The position numbers and the translations under genes are program-made. The notes beneath the pieces were generated by a model. It had not been told where the DNA came from. It worked only from the letters and a program-made list of their open reading frames with translations, and searched no databases. Of a stretch of DNA of 23,406 bases, positions 1-7,987 are shown in pieces. Source of the DNA: JABDOU01 sp041567895 (GTDB lineage: Bacteria > Actinomycetota > Acidimicrobiia > Spongiisociales > SHLN01); contig JBFGAX010000046.1 of the NCBI GenBank assembly GCA_041567895.1, forward strand, positions 1-23,406, read 5' to 3'. Numbering within the stretch: position 1 is the first letter of the stretch; each line of letters opens with the position of its first letter.

Positions 1-212
1 ACGCCGGCCGCGAGGATCGACGACGCAAGAAAGCGGACAGTCGGCAGGGTGCCCTGCAGGAGACGCAGTCCTTCGAATGAACCGATCTGGCCGACGGCGG
101 CCGCTCCTGCGAAAAGCATGATGGTTGCGAACGCTCCGCCCAGCAACGCCCATCGGAGGTCGACCACCCGAACGGCGCGTTTTGAATTGCCGGACTGTCT
201 GGTGAAGGTCAT
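1..212 (-). CDS. Membrane protein of unknown function, N-terminal part (runs off window)
   Basis: An open frame starts at ATG 212 and leaves the window at base 1, giving about 70 residues. The first 20 residues are basic and polar (MTFTRQSGNSKRAVRVVDLR). A hydrophobic segment follows (about residues 22-42, ALLGGAFATIMLFAGAAAVG), then a short amphipathic stretch (RLLQGTLPTVRFL) and the start of a second hydrophobic run. It is therefore probably a multi-pass membrane protein. I do not recognise the family. No Shine-Dalgarno precedes the ATG, but a perfect SigF-type promoter ends only 9 bases upstream, so a leaderless, stress-induced mRNA is inferred. The next gene on this strand ends 99 bases upstream, so this is a separate transcript. 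Confidence 0.6.
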   Translation of the reverse strand, partial: MTFTRQSGNSKRAVRVVDLRWALLGGAFATIMLFAGAAAVGQIGSFEGLRLLQGTLPTVRFLASSILAAG

Positions 213-221
213 GATCAGCAG

Positions 222-247
222 ATACCCGATCGGCTGACATCGAAACC
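222..247 (-). promoter_or_regulatory. SigF-type promoter for the 1-212 gene
   Basis: On the minus strand GGTTT (247-243), a 15-base spacer and GGGTAT (227-222). This is an exact match to the mycobacterial SigF consensus as I know it. Only 9 bases separate the -10 from ATG 212, so transcription would start at or within a base or two of the start codon. Confidence 0.75.
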
Positions 248-311
248 AGGTTTCTCGGGCTCACACGTCACCACTAACGACGACATCGGAGATTTCGGGA
301 TGATGAGCCGG

Positions 312-1787
312 CTATCTCGCCGCGAGACGCCGGCTCGTGAGACGCCATGCGACGGCGAAGGTTCCGACGATTCCGAACAGGAGCGCAATCAGGGTTCGGG
401 AGTCGATGCCCGACCCGCGAAACATCACGTCTCGCAATGAATCGATCGCATGGGTCGCCGGGAGCCCCCAGCTGACAGCTTGCACTCCGGCCTGAAGCCT
501 GTCGATGCTGATGAAGAACCCGCTGAAGAACAGACTCAACAAAAGGATGATCATCGCGATGTTCACAGCCTGGATATCGCTTCCGACGGCGGCCGAGATG
601 ATGAAGCCGATCCCGAGCGACACCACGAGAAGCATGACCAGCACGGCCGTGTATGCGGCTAGTGAACCCTCAAACGGTATCCGTAGTCCCCAGAACATGA
701 GTGCCGATAGGGAAGCACCGATGACGATCGAAACCAGAAAAAACCCGATGTATTTGCCGATGAGAACCTCGATGGGACGTATCGGCGACACGGTGAAGAG
801 CTCGGGGGTGCCGAGTGCACGCTCTCGCACGAACGAGAGAGCTGCAAACGTGATGGCGAGGTGTTGTAAGAGGAGCACCATCGCGCCAGGAGCGTAGAAG
901 TCGGTGATGGCGAGCGGCGGCGCGTCGGTGACTGTGGTACTGGATTCAAATGGGCTGACCAGTACCTGCGCTGGAATCGATCGGAACTCGGCGAGCGATG
1001 CTCGTGCTTCCTCCAGCTCAGCTTCCAGGTCCTCAAGGGACGCGTCATCATCGGAGGCGGTGCCATCCACGGCGTTCACCAGTTGCCCCGACGTCTCGGA
1101 TTGATTCTGACCGGTGAGTCTCTCCAACGTACGCATGGCGCCCCGGACGCTCTCGCTCGCGGTGTTTACTCCCGCGACCTGGTCTGATAGTTGTGCACGG
1201 AGGCGCTGTTCTTCGGCAACGTTGCCGGCCGCCCTGGCGTCCTTCAGGAGAGAAGCGGTTGTGCTGGCGTCCGTGAGCAGGGTTTCGACGGTCGACGATT
1301 CTTCTTGTCCCTGTACGACCAGTTCTTCGAGGATTGAGCGATTAACGGTGTCGATCGCGCTGCGGCTGAGCAGTGAGATCGTTGCTTGTTCGAACGGATC
1401 GAGTTGGTTGTGCGTCACCCTCACGACCGCGGATTCGCCGGCTCTGATGATCTCCGCCGGCTCAGGCGGGATGGTTACCACCAAATCGATCTGTTCCGCC
1501 CGGAGCTGACGGAGCGCCGTCGGTTCATCGGGCTGGATCCCCTGGAAATCGATGTTGTTGCCGAACGTCTTTATTCTTTCAGCGATCTCCGCCCCGAGCT
1601 CGGTGTCCGGATCGGCGACCACCACGGTCTTGAGTGGACCAAGCGACGTCCGGTAGCCGAATCCCATGAGTGCCAGGATCACGAACGGTCCGAGAATCAA
1701 GGTGACCAACAACCTCGGCTGGCGAAGGACGGTTGCGAACTCTTTCCGCACGACCGCAAAAATTCGGATTGCGCTGTTCTTGATCAT
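312..1787 (-). CDS. ABC-2 type exporter permease
   Basis: Integral membrane subunit of an ABC exporter, 491 residues. A cytoplasmic N-terminus with RKEF leads into TM1 (about residues 26-44). A large extracytoplasmic domain follows (about 50-295) with a helical, Glu/Ala-rich stretch at 245-270. Five more hydrophobic segments come after it (about 300-320, 343-367, 378-400, 404-427, 464-480). The RERALGTPELFTVSPI turn (321-336) and the ending with LPATHAIDSLRDVMFRG match the ABC2_membrane_3 / YhhJ-like layout. Start ATG 1787 overlaps the ATPase stop by 4 bases (ATGA), so the two are translationally coupled. The substrate is unknown. Homologues export drugs or envelope components. Transcription should come from the SigF-type promoter upstream of the ATPase. 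Confidence 0.9.
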   Translation of the reverse strand: MIKNSAIRIFAVVRKEFATVLRQPRLLVTLILGPFVILALMGFGYRTSLGPLKTVVVADPDTELGAEIAERIKTFGNNIDFQGIQPDEPTALRQLRAEQIDLVVTIPPEPAEIIRAGESAVVRVTHNQLDPFEQATISLLSRSAIDTVNRSILEELVVQGQEESSTVETLLTDASTTASLLKDARAAGNVAEEQRLRAQLSDQVAGVNTASESVRGAMRTLERLTGQNQSETSGQLVNAVDGTASDDDASLEDLEAELEEARASLAEFRSIPAQVLVSPFESSTTVTDAPPLAITDFYAPGAMVLLLQHLAITFAALSFVRERALGTPELFTVSPIRPIEVLIGKYIGFFLVSIVIGASLSALMFWGLRIPFEGSLAAYTAVLVMLLVVSLGIGFIISAAVGSDIQAVNIAMIILLLSLFFSGFFISIDRLQAGVQAVSWGLPATHAIDSLRDVMFRGSGIDSRTLIALLFGIVGTFAVAWRLTSRRLAAR

Positions 1788-3010
1788 GGTTTCTCGCCGA
1801 CGTCGATACGCGCTTGCTCGACTATCTCCACAAACACATCATCGAAGGGAGGAACGTGCTGTTCTGCCAGCTCAATCTCCACGCCCCGCTCGCCGCTCCA
1901 TGTTCCGAGGAGCGGCACAGCAGCTGCAGCTTCGGGCACGACGTACCTGATGCTCACGGGTGAAGTCGAAACCGCAGAAGTGGCTCCGAGCGCCTGCTGG
2001 AGGTCTTGCACATCGGTCGGGTCAGGTCGGGAGGTGAACTCGACATCGATGAGGTCGCCTCCGTAGGCAGTTCGGCGGAGACCTTCTGGCGTTTCAACGG
2101 TCAGTAGATCTCCGTCCGCCAATACTCCGATGTAGTCGCAGTACGCCGCTTCACCAACGTACTGGGTGGTGACGAGCAGCGTATGGCCTTGCTCTTTGAG
2201 TTCGGTAAATCGATCCCAGAACTTGCGACGAAGGACGGGATCAATCCCTGCGGTTGGCTCGTCGAGAAACAGCAGATCGGGGTTGTGTGCGAGTGCACCG
2301 GCCAGGCTCAGTCGTCGCTGCATTCCTCCTGAAATCTCGTCAGCTCGTTTGTCGACGTGGTCGGACAGCTCAACGAAATCGAGCACTTCGGACAATCGTG
2401 AGCGGTCTTGTTTTCCGTACAGCGACGAAAGAAAGCGGAGGTTTTCGTCAACCGTGAGCGTCGGATAGAGAACCGATCGCTGCGGCATGTACCCGATCCG
2501 GGCTCGTTCGAGAGCCGAGAAACCCACCGGATCCGATCCGAAAACCCTGACGGATCCGCTGGATGGAACGATTCCGCCGGTGAACATCTTGACCGTCGTC
2601 GTCTTGCCTGATCCACTGGGCCCTATGAGCCCGAGAATCGTTCCTTCATACACAGAAAGGTCGAGGTCACGGATGCCGTCCCCCGACGGGAAAATCTTGG
2701 CGGCCCCATTGGCCTCGATGGCCGTAGTTCTACCGCTCAGGTCACCCTCCATCTCGTGCGGCGAACGTGACGTGGATGAGCGAGAAGTTGTTATCGCTGC
2801 GCCCCCACCCATGTCATCGGTTTCGGAGGCTGTCGTGGCAGTTTCGGTCGCTACGACATCGATTTCTGAAGACGTCGTATGTGTCCTCGCAGGTGTGACA
2901 CCAGCTTCCTCAGGATCGCCAATTTTGATCCGATGGCGGTCGACTGGCCCGGTTCGGGTCGGCTGCAGAGAAACAGGATTGGAAGGTGAGGGGTTCTGAT
3001 TGTCAGGCAC
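1784..3010 (-). CDS. ABC exporter ATP-binding protein (DrrA-like) with N-terminal extension
   Basis: Nucleotide-binding subunit partner of the permease at 312-1787. Counting from GTG 3010 (408 residues), Walker A GPSGSGKT is at about 130-137, the Q-loop MPQR at 175-178, the signature ISGGMQRR at 226-233, and Walker B LLFLDEPTAGID at 246-257. The switch region reads TTQYVGEA, with Gln where many ABC proteins have His. As I recall, this is common in DrrA-type exporters. The first ~86 residues are a Pro/Ser/Thr-rich, non-conserved stretch. ATG 2752 would give a typical 322-residue protein and is the main alternative; ATG 2812 is another. I prefer 3010 because a perfect SigF-type promoter ends 8 bases before it and the frame is open throughout. 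The domain call is near certain; the start is not. Confidence 0.9.
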   Translation of the reverse strand: MPDNQNPSPSNPVSLQPTRTGPVDRHRIKIGDPEEAGVTPARTHTTSSEIDVVATETATTASETDDMGGGAAITTSRSSTSRSPHEMEGDLSGRTTAIEANGAAKIFPSGDGIRDLDLSVYEGTILGLIGPSGSGKTTTVKMFTGGIVPSSGSVRVFGSDPVGFSALERARIGYMPQRSVLYPTLTVDENLRFLSSLYGKQDRSRLSEVLDFVELSDHVDKRADEISGGMQRRLSLAGALAHNPDLLFLDEPTAGIDPVLRRKFWDRFTELKEQGHTLLVTTQYVGEAAYCDYIGVLADGDLLTVETPEGLRRTAYGGDLIDVEFTSRPDPTDVQDLQQALGATSAVSTSPVSIRYVVPEAAAAVPLLGTWSGERGVEIELAEQHVPPFDDVFVEIVEQARIDVGEKP

Positions 3011-3018
3011 ACGACCTG

Positions 3019-3044
3019 ATACCCATTGCGAACACGTTGAAACC
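3019..3044 (-). promoter_or_regulatory. SigF-type promoter for the ABC exporter operon
   Basis: Minus strand GGTTT (3044-3040), N15, GGGTAT (3024-3019). Eight bases (CAGGTCGT) separate it from GTG 3010, so the ATPase mRNA would be leaderless. It diverges from the SigF-type promoter at 3203-3229. Confidence 0.75.
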
Positions 3045-3096
3045 AACAAACGCATCGTCGGGTCATCGCAGTGGGACAGGGAGTGTCGCTCGCTTG

Positions 3097-3173
3097 CGCT
3101 TGGAAGGTCGCTTGGAAGGTATTGCGGTTGGAAGACACGGTTAGAAGAAGAAGACATGGCTAGAAGACATGGC
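3097..3173. repeat. Short direct repeats in the divergent promoter region
   Basis: Two perfect 12-base tandem copies of CGCTTGGAAGGT lie at 3097-3108 and 3109-3120. Then two copies of AGAAGACATGGC lie at 3149-3160 and 3162-3173 (period 13), with a degenerate relative at 3130-3141. They fill the space between the two divergent SigF-type promoters (3019-3044 and 3203-3229). They could be regulator sites or simple slippage products. No further function can be read from the sequence. Confidence 0.7.
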
Positions 3174-3202
3174 GTTTTGAGCAATGCAGTTGCAAGGCGC
3201 CG

Positions 3203-3229
3203 CGTTTGAGGAGTTCGCGGGCCGGGTAA
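3203..3229 (+). promoter_or_regulatory. SigF-type promoter for the two-TM protein
   Basis: CGTTT (3203-3207), N16, GGGTAA (3224-3229). Nine bases separate the -10 from GTG 3239, again predicting a leaderless or near-leaderless message. Confidence 0.7.
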
Positions 3230-3238
3230 GGTCGAGCT

Positions 3239-4324
3239 GTGGACAACGTATCCCGCCAACGTTCGGTATCTCGACCCTTGTCAGAGCGGCTCCCGGAGCT
3301 GTTGATCTGGACGGGCGTGATTGGGATCGTCGCAGCCGTCGGGGCCACCATCTTTGCTCTCACGCTCGTCCGTCAAGCCGGAGACTCATTTCGCACGACG
3401 CTCGACATAAGTGGAGACGTTGCAACGTTGACAAACGAGGCTGTCGGTATCGCCGCCGAAACGGTGGAAATAGCAGGATCGAGTCTCGATCAAATTCGTG
3501 ACGGGTCCGGTGATCTAGTGTCGACGTTCGCAACGTCATCGACTGCATTTCACGACGCAGCCGACATTGTTGGCACTGATGTTCCTGCCACTATCCGAGA
3601 GGTCCGCGTTACGACCCGGTCGCTTGCTCAGGCCGCCACATCCTTCAACAACGCCCTTGGCACTCTCTCGATCATTGGGGTTTCCCCTCCCGAGATCGCG
3701 ACGCTCGATTCCCTGACCGAGATCGATCGGCAGCTGGATGAGCTGGCAGTCAAGTTGGAAAAAGAGGGTGAGCTCATTGCGGAGGTCGGCGACGATTTCG
3801 CTGCTTTCAGTTCGACCGCGATCGTGGTTCAAGAGGATCTGGAACGAGCCTCCGAGACCCTCGATGAGGTGACTCCTCTCATTGCCGGATATCGGCAATC
3901 GGCTCGAGAAGCTGCCGACGCCATAAAAACGGCCGCAGAGAACCTGGACGGGCAGTTGGCTTCGGCATCGATTCTCGTGATTGTCTTCGGCGTCATACTC
4001 GCAGCCAGTCAGCTCGGCATCCTGTTGGTCGGCTCGGCTTTGCGAGTCGGAACGTTACGTGACGCCATCGAGGATCAGACGGGGGCGAGCCTTGCGGGCA
4101 CGAGCGACGTGCCGGCGACCGATCGGAGCGCCGTTGATTCGAGCCCCGTCTACGATTCGCGCGAGGTCGAAGTGACCATCGAGCAACCGCGGCCAAGGAT
4201 GCAGGGTGATTTTCTGACCGACCCTGCTCTCGAAGGTTCCCCTGCAGGCGACTCTCATGAACCGAGCTGGGATGCCCCGGAATGGGATCAAGAAGATCAG
4301 CCGGAAGATGGTCCTCCCTCCTGA
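3239..4324 (+). CDS. Two-TM protein with helical extracytoplasmic domain, unknown function
   Basis: 361 residues from GTG 3239. A cytoplasmic N-terminus leads to TM1 at about 21-44. A long extracytoplasmic segment (45-240) follows, rich in Ala, Thr, Asp and Glu with heptad-like spacing. TM2 is at about 242-266, and then an acidic, Pro-rich cytoplasmic tail that looks disordered (EWDQEDQPEDG near the end). The topology resembles a chemoreceptor sensor half, but no HAMP, methyl-accepting, kinase or cyclase domain follows. I do not recognise a family. An AAGGTCGAG stretch just before the GTG could act as a weak ribosome site, but it would lie upstream of the predicted transcription start. The gene has its own SigF-type promoter and is followed by another SigF-type promoter for the lipid operon, so an envelope stress role is inferred. 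Confidence 0.75.
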   Translation: MDNVSRQRSVSRPLSERLPELLIWTGVIGIVAAVGATIFALTLVRQAGDSFRTTLDISGDVATLTNEAVGIAAETVEIAGSSLDQIRDGSGDLVSTFATSSTAFHDAADIVGTDVPATIREVRVTTRSLAQAATSFNNALGTLSIIGVSPPEIATLDSLTEIDRQLDELAVKLEKEGELIAEVGDDFAAFSSTAIVVQEDLERASETLDEVTPLIAGYRQSAREAADAIKTAAENLDGQLASASILVIVFGVILAASQLGILLVGSALRVGTLRDAIEDQTGASLAGTSDVPATDRSAVDSSPVYDSREVEVTIEQPRPRMQGDFLTDPALEGSPAGDSHEPSWDAPEWDQEDQPEDGPPS

Positions 4325-4333
4325 CACTCTGCA

Positions 4334-4360
4334 GGTTTGAGACCCGAGGCTGATGGGTAC
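4334..4360 (+). promoter_or_regulatory. SigF-type promoter for the lipid/polyphosphate operon
   Basis: GGTTT (4334-4338), N16, GGGTAC (4355-4360), in the 82-base gap before ATG 4407. The -10 overlaps an in-frame ATG at 4353, so that upstream ATG would not be on the mRNA. This moves the start of the first operon gene to 4407. Confidence 0.75.
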
Positions 4361-4406
4361 GAGCGCTGACAGCGAACGAATATCACCATCCGGGAACGAA
4401 CCAATT

Positions 4407-7022
4407 ATGAGTGCCACAGCCGCAATATTGATCTCAGGTGTCATTGCAGGTGCGGCCTCTTATTTGATCTCACAGAGCCGAGAAGATCACGGCAGCGAAA
4501 CGCCCTCAGCTTCGTCTACACCCGATGTCGCCCGCGACGTGGAGACACCCCGTTCCTCATCGTCAGGGGCGTCGCAAAAGAGCAAGCTCCTCGTGCCGGT
4601 TGGTTTCGGTGCAATCTTTGGTCTGTCGCTTTTAGCCGGGTCGGTATTCGATTCACTCGACGAGAATCGCGGATTCGCCCGGTTTGACGAATGGGTTGCC
4701 GAATGGGGTTCGGCTAACGCCACCTCGCTCTCTACCAGCCTCCTGAAGATCTTTACAGAGCTCGGAGGGACTGCCGTCGTTGTCACAGCCACCTTGCTGA
4801 CCGCGGCATATGCGTGGAAGAGGCATGCCAACACCCAGATTCTCTGGTTCCTTGCCAGTGTGACGATCGGGCAAGCCCTCATCAATCTGGGTCTCAAGGA
4901 ACTCATCAATCGCGAACGGCCCGACATCGATCAGCTCGCATACTGGGCAGGTTCCTCGTTTCCTTCCGGTCATTCTGCTGCCGCCGCCGCGACGTGGGCC
5001 GCAGTCGCTTTTGTTCTCGGTCTCGGTCGATCCACCACCACCCGGGCGTTTCTCGCCGGAGCCGGTGCTCTCATTGCCGGCCTTGTTGCCGCAACCCGCG
5101 CCTTACTCGGCGTACATTGGCTCACCGACGTGCTGGCGGGTGTCGCCCTCGGATGGGCGTGGTTTGCAGTTTGCGCGGTCGCTTTCGGAGGATCAACCAT
5201 GCGGTTCGGTTCTCTGTTCACATCGACACCGGGTGGGCTTCCCGTCGCTCTTCCAAGATTGCTCCGAACGCCTTTGACGATGGGAGGCGTCACCAGGCGG
5301 CTCCTCGCACGCTATGTCGCCCTGGTGGGTCTGTTCACAGCCGCCGGCTATGTAGTAGTGAACTTGATGGACTCCACGGTCGTCGCCGATGTCGATCGAC
5401 GTGTCAGCGACTGGTTCGTGACCGTGCGAACCGAGCGCGGAACCATGCTCACCGACTGGGGATCGGCCTTTTCCGACACGGTCACGATCGTCATTGCATT
5501 GGTCCTGGTCTCCGGTGTGCTTGCTATCAAGTTCAGGCGCTGGCTCGAGCCGGCGTTTGTGGTCGCTGCAGTTGCGCTGGAGACGAGCGTGTTTGTGTCT
5601 GCAGCCTGGCTCGTCGGCCGTGATCGCCCTCAGGTCGAGCAGCTGGACGTTTCGCCGCCCACGGCCAGTTTTCCGTCTGGCCACACCGCAGCCGCCGTGG
5701 CCTTCTACGGAGCCCTTGTGATACTGGTTTGGCTGCACAACAAGAGTCGGGCGGCAAGATACGCCGCCGCGGGTTTAGGAGCTCTCATCCCTCTGATCGT
5801 TGCGATCTCGCGCCTCTATCGAGGTATGCACTACGTCACCGACGTTGTGGCGGGCACCGTCCTGGGGCTGTTGAGTCTGTACCTCACGCTGACGGCGTTT
5901 GGCGCCGCTCGCACCACATCCGATGAATCAATCACCGGATCCCCTGTCGACGACGGGGATGCACCGTTTGAACGTGAAGGAGTGGCTGGATCTCCAGACA
6001 GTGCTCGATCCAACGCAAGAAATACCGGCTACGCGATGGCGGCAGACGGTTCCCGGCCCGGAACCGTGGATGTCGAGCGTATCGCCGTTGTCGCGAACCC
6101 CGTTTCCAGCGAGGAGGAAGCCGCCTCTCTTCGCAAGGGTTTGTCGGAAGCAGGTGTCTCGCCACTCTTCTGGTTCGAGACCACCGAGGACGATCCGGGC
6201 ACGGGCCAGGGTGCTGCGGCAGTCAGCGAAGGCGCCGATCTCGTTCTGGCGGTAGGCGGAGACGGAACCGTTCGGGCTGTCCTGGAAAGCCTCGTCGACA
6301 CCGGGGTGCCCCTCGGGGTGATCCCATCGGGTACGGGAAATCTCCTCGCCGGCAATCTGTCTGTTCCTCACGATGTTGATGATGCACTCGCAGTGGCGTT
6401 GTCCGGACACAACCGCACGATGGATGTGGGCGTCGTCAATGACGAGACATTCGCGATCATGGCCGGCATCGGGTTTGACGCTCGAGTCATGCGCGATACC
6501 GATCGCGCCGCGAAACAGAAAATGGGAATGCTCGCGTACGTGGTGGAGGGAATGCGCCATCTCGGCGATCGCCCTTTCGGCGTCTCCATCGAGGTAGATG
6601 GAGCTTCGTGGTACGCCGGAGAGGCGGCCATGGTTCTCGTCGGCAACATGGGCAGCATCAAAGGAGCGATAGAGATTTTTCCAGATGCTTCCGTTGACGA
6701 TGGGCGGCTGAACGTCATGGTGGTGCGTGCTGACGGCGCTATCAGTTGGGTACGAGCAGCCGTCGACATCGCTCTCGAACGAGCCGACTCCGGGACCACT
6801 GAAACGAGAAACTCGCCAACCCTCGTTGGAAGCGGTCGAGAAATAACGGTCGTCACGAGCGCACCCATTCCGTACGAACTCGATGGCGAAGAGCGCCCGG
6901 CTACGACCAGATTCGAATTCTCGAACAAACCCGGGGCCCTCGAGGTCATGGTTCCCGAGACCGACTACTCGAGTGACGCCGATTGGGCCGCTGGCAATTT
7001 TGTCGCCGGTCATCTGTCATGA
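4407..7022 (+). CDS. Fusion: two PAP2 lipid-phosphatase domains plus diacylglycerol-kinase-type lipid kinase
   Basis: Predicted membrane enzyme of 871 residues from ATG 4407 (889 if ATG 4353 were used; positions below count from 4353). A first TM at about 21-39 precedes two PAP2 domains. PAP2-1 has KELINRERP (182-190), PSGH (204-207) and RALLGVHWLTD (249-259), the complete phosphatase signature. PAP2-2 has VGRDRP (421-426), PSGH (441-444) and RLYRGMHYVTD (487-497), but Ala418 replaces the Lys of the first motif. A linker (520-570) leads to a cytoplasmic DAGK_cat domain with VGGDGTV (634-640) and PSGTGNLLAGNL (658-669). Such a protein could remove phosphate from polyprenyl or phosphatidyl phosphates and also phosphorylate a lipid. 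The substrates are inferred. PAP2-DAGK fusions occur in Actinomycetota; two PAP2 units in front is less usual. Confidence 0.9.
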   Translation: MSATAAILISGVIAGAASYLISQSREDHGSETPSASSTPDVARDVETPRSSSSGASQKSKLLVPVGFGAIFGLSLLAGSVFDSLDENRGFARFDEWVAEWGSANATSLSTSLLKIFTELGGTAVVVTATLLTAAYAWKRHANTQILWFLASVTIGQALINLGLKELINRERPDIDQLAYWAGSSFPSGHSAAAAATWAAVAFVLGLGRSTTTRAFLAGAGALIAGLVAATRALLGVHWLTDVLAGVALGWAWFAVCAVAFGGSTMRFGSLFTSTPGGLPVALPRLLRTPLTMGGVTRRLLARYVALVGLFTAAGYVVVNLMDSTVVADVDRRVSDWFVTVRTERGTMLTDWGSAFSDTVTIVIALVLVSGVLAIKFRRWLEPAFVVAAVALETSVFVSAAWLVGRDRPQVEQLDVSPPTASFPSGHTAAAVAFYGALVILVWLHNKSRAARYAAAGLGALIPLIVAISRLYRGMHYVTDVVAGTVLGLLSLYLTLTAFGAARTTSDESITGSPVDDGDAPFEREGVAGSPDSARSNARNTGYAMAADGSRPGTVDVERIAVVANPVSSEEEAASLRKGLSEAGVSPLFWFETTEDDPGTGQGAAAVSEGADLVLAVGGDGTVRAVLESLVDTGVPLGVIPSGTGNLLAGNLSVPHDVDDALAVALSGHNRTMDVGVVNDETFAIMAGIGFDARVMRDTDRAAKQKMGMLAYVVEGMRHLGDRPFGVSIEVDGASWYAGEAAMVLVGNMGSIKGAIEIFPDASVDDGRLNVMVVRADGAISWVRAAVDIALERADSGTTETRNSPTLVGSGREITVVTSAPIPYELDGEERPATTRFEFSNKPGALEVMVPETDYSSDADWAAGNFVAGHLS

Positions 7023-7987
7023 GTTCAGTAACCACCGTGCCCGAACACGTTGATCTCTCGCTGGCCGACGCTCTCACCACGATGAAGAAGGACGGCATTG
7101 GCGATCTGGCTATCAGGTCGTTCAAGCGATTTCGTCACGCCGATGGTTTCAGCTACGCACGAGCCCTGGCATTCCAACTGGTGCTCACGGTCATACCGGG
7201 GGTCATGTTTTTCGTCGCACTCGCAGCCAGGACCGGGGAGGGACGTCTGCGCGAAGTGTTGCGCGCCATGACAGAAAGCCTGGCACCTGGTCCGGCGAGT
7301 CAGGTGATACTGAGGGTGTTTGAGCAGGGAACCGACGCGGCCACGACTGGCAATCTGGCGGCGATTGCAGCGGGAGCTGTGGCCATGCTCACGTCAGGTG
7401 TCGCGGCCATGGCGCAGCTCCAGCGTGGTTCTTCGAGGATGTATGGAATCGACGATGATCGCCCCACCACTCGAAGATACGGTCTCGCCCTTGTCCTCAC
7501 GATCACGGCCGGTGTCCTGTTTGCTCTTGCATTCGTGGTCATCGCCCTTGGCTCTGGTATTACTGCATCTTTTGGCGAAGGCGATCCTCGGAGCACCTGG
7601 ATCTGGGTGCGCTGGCCACTTGGCGTCGCAGTCCTGCCTGCCGCTTTTGCGCTGCTCTATCGAATCGCTCCGCACCGCGATCAGCCCGCAGCGACCTCCC
7701 TGGCCGTCGGAAGCACCGTCGCTGTCGTGGCTTGGTTTGTTGTTTCTGCCCTGCTTTCGATCTACCTCAATGCGAGCCAGGTGTTCGGCGAGACGTACGG
7801 GCCGCTGGCCGGCGTGATCGGGTTGATGTTTTGGGCGCTCGCATCCGGCGTCGTCACCTTGTTCGGCGTGGCTCTGAATGCACAGATCGAATCCGACTAC
7901 GACGGCGATCGACCGGTGAAGAGTGATGAACCCCGGCATGCGCAGCCACAGCCGCTTTTGGGAACACCGACAGGACCGTCATCATGA
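7019..7987 (+). CDS. YihY/BrkB-family integral membrane protein
   Basis: 322 residues from ATG 7019, which overlaps the previous stop by 4 bases (ATGA); a longer in-frame start at 6983 would lie inside the upstream gene. The N-terminal amphipathic part ends in FSYARALAFQLVLTVIPG (44-61), the typical entry to the BrkB fold. Six hydrophobic segments follow at about 50-70, 112-133, 155-178, 197-214, 226-249 and 263-287. LLYRIAPHR (212-220) and FGETYGPLAGVIGLMFW (256-272) also fit the family. Members were once called ribonuclease BN by mistake. Their real function is not settled; transport or envelope roles are proposed. The operon context suggests work at the membrane alongside lipid turnover. 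Confidence 0.88.
   Translation: MSSVTTVPEHVDLSLADALTTMKKDGIGDLAIRSFKRFRHADGFSYARALAFQLVLTVIPGVMFFVALAARTGEGRLREVLRAMTESLAPGPASQVILRVFEQGTDAATTGNLAAIAAGAVAMLTSGVAAMAQLQRGSSRMYGIDDDRPTTRRYGLALVLTITAGVLFALAFVVIALGSGITASFGEGDPRSTWIWVRWPLGVAVLPAAFALLYRIAPHRDQPAATSLAVGSTVAVVAWFVVSALLSIYLNASQVFGETYGPLAGVIGLMFWALASGVVTLFGVALNAQIESDYDGDRPVKSDEPRHAQPQPLLGTPTGPSS

Noticed and set aside
3011..3259. Extension of the ABC ATPase frame to 3259
   Set aside because: This part overlaps the repeats, both divergent promoters and the start of the opposite-strand gene.
4353..4406. ATG 4353 as start of the PAP2-DAGK gene
   Set aside because: It overlaps the -10 of a perfect SigF-type promoter; ATG 4407 fits better. 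Read-through from the upstream gene could still allow it.
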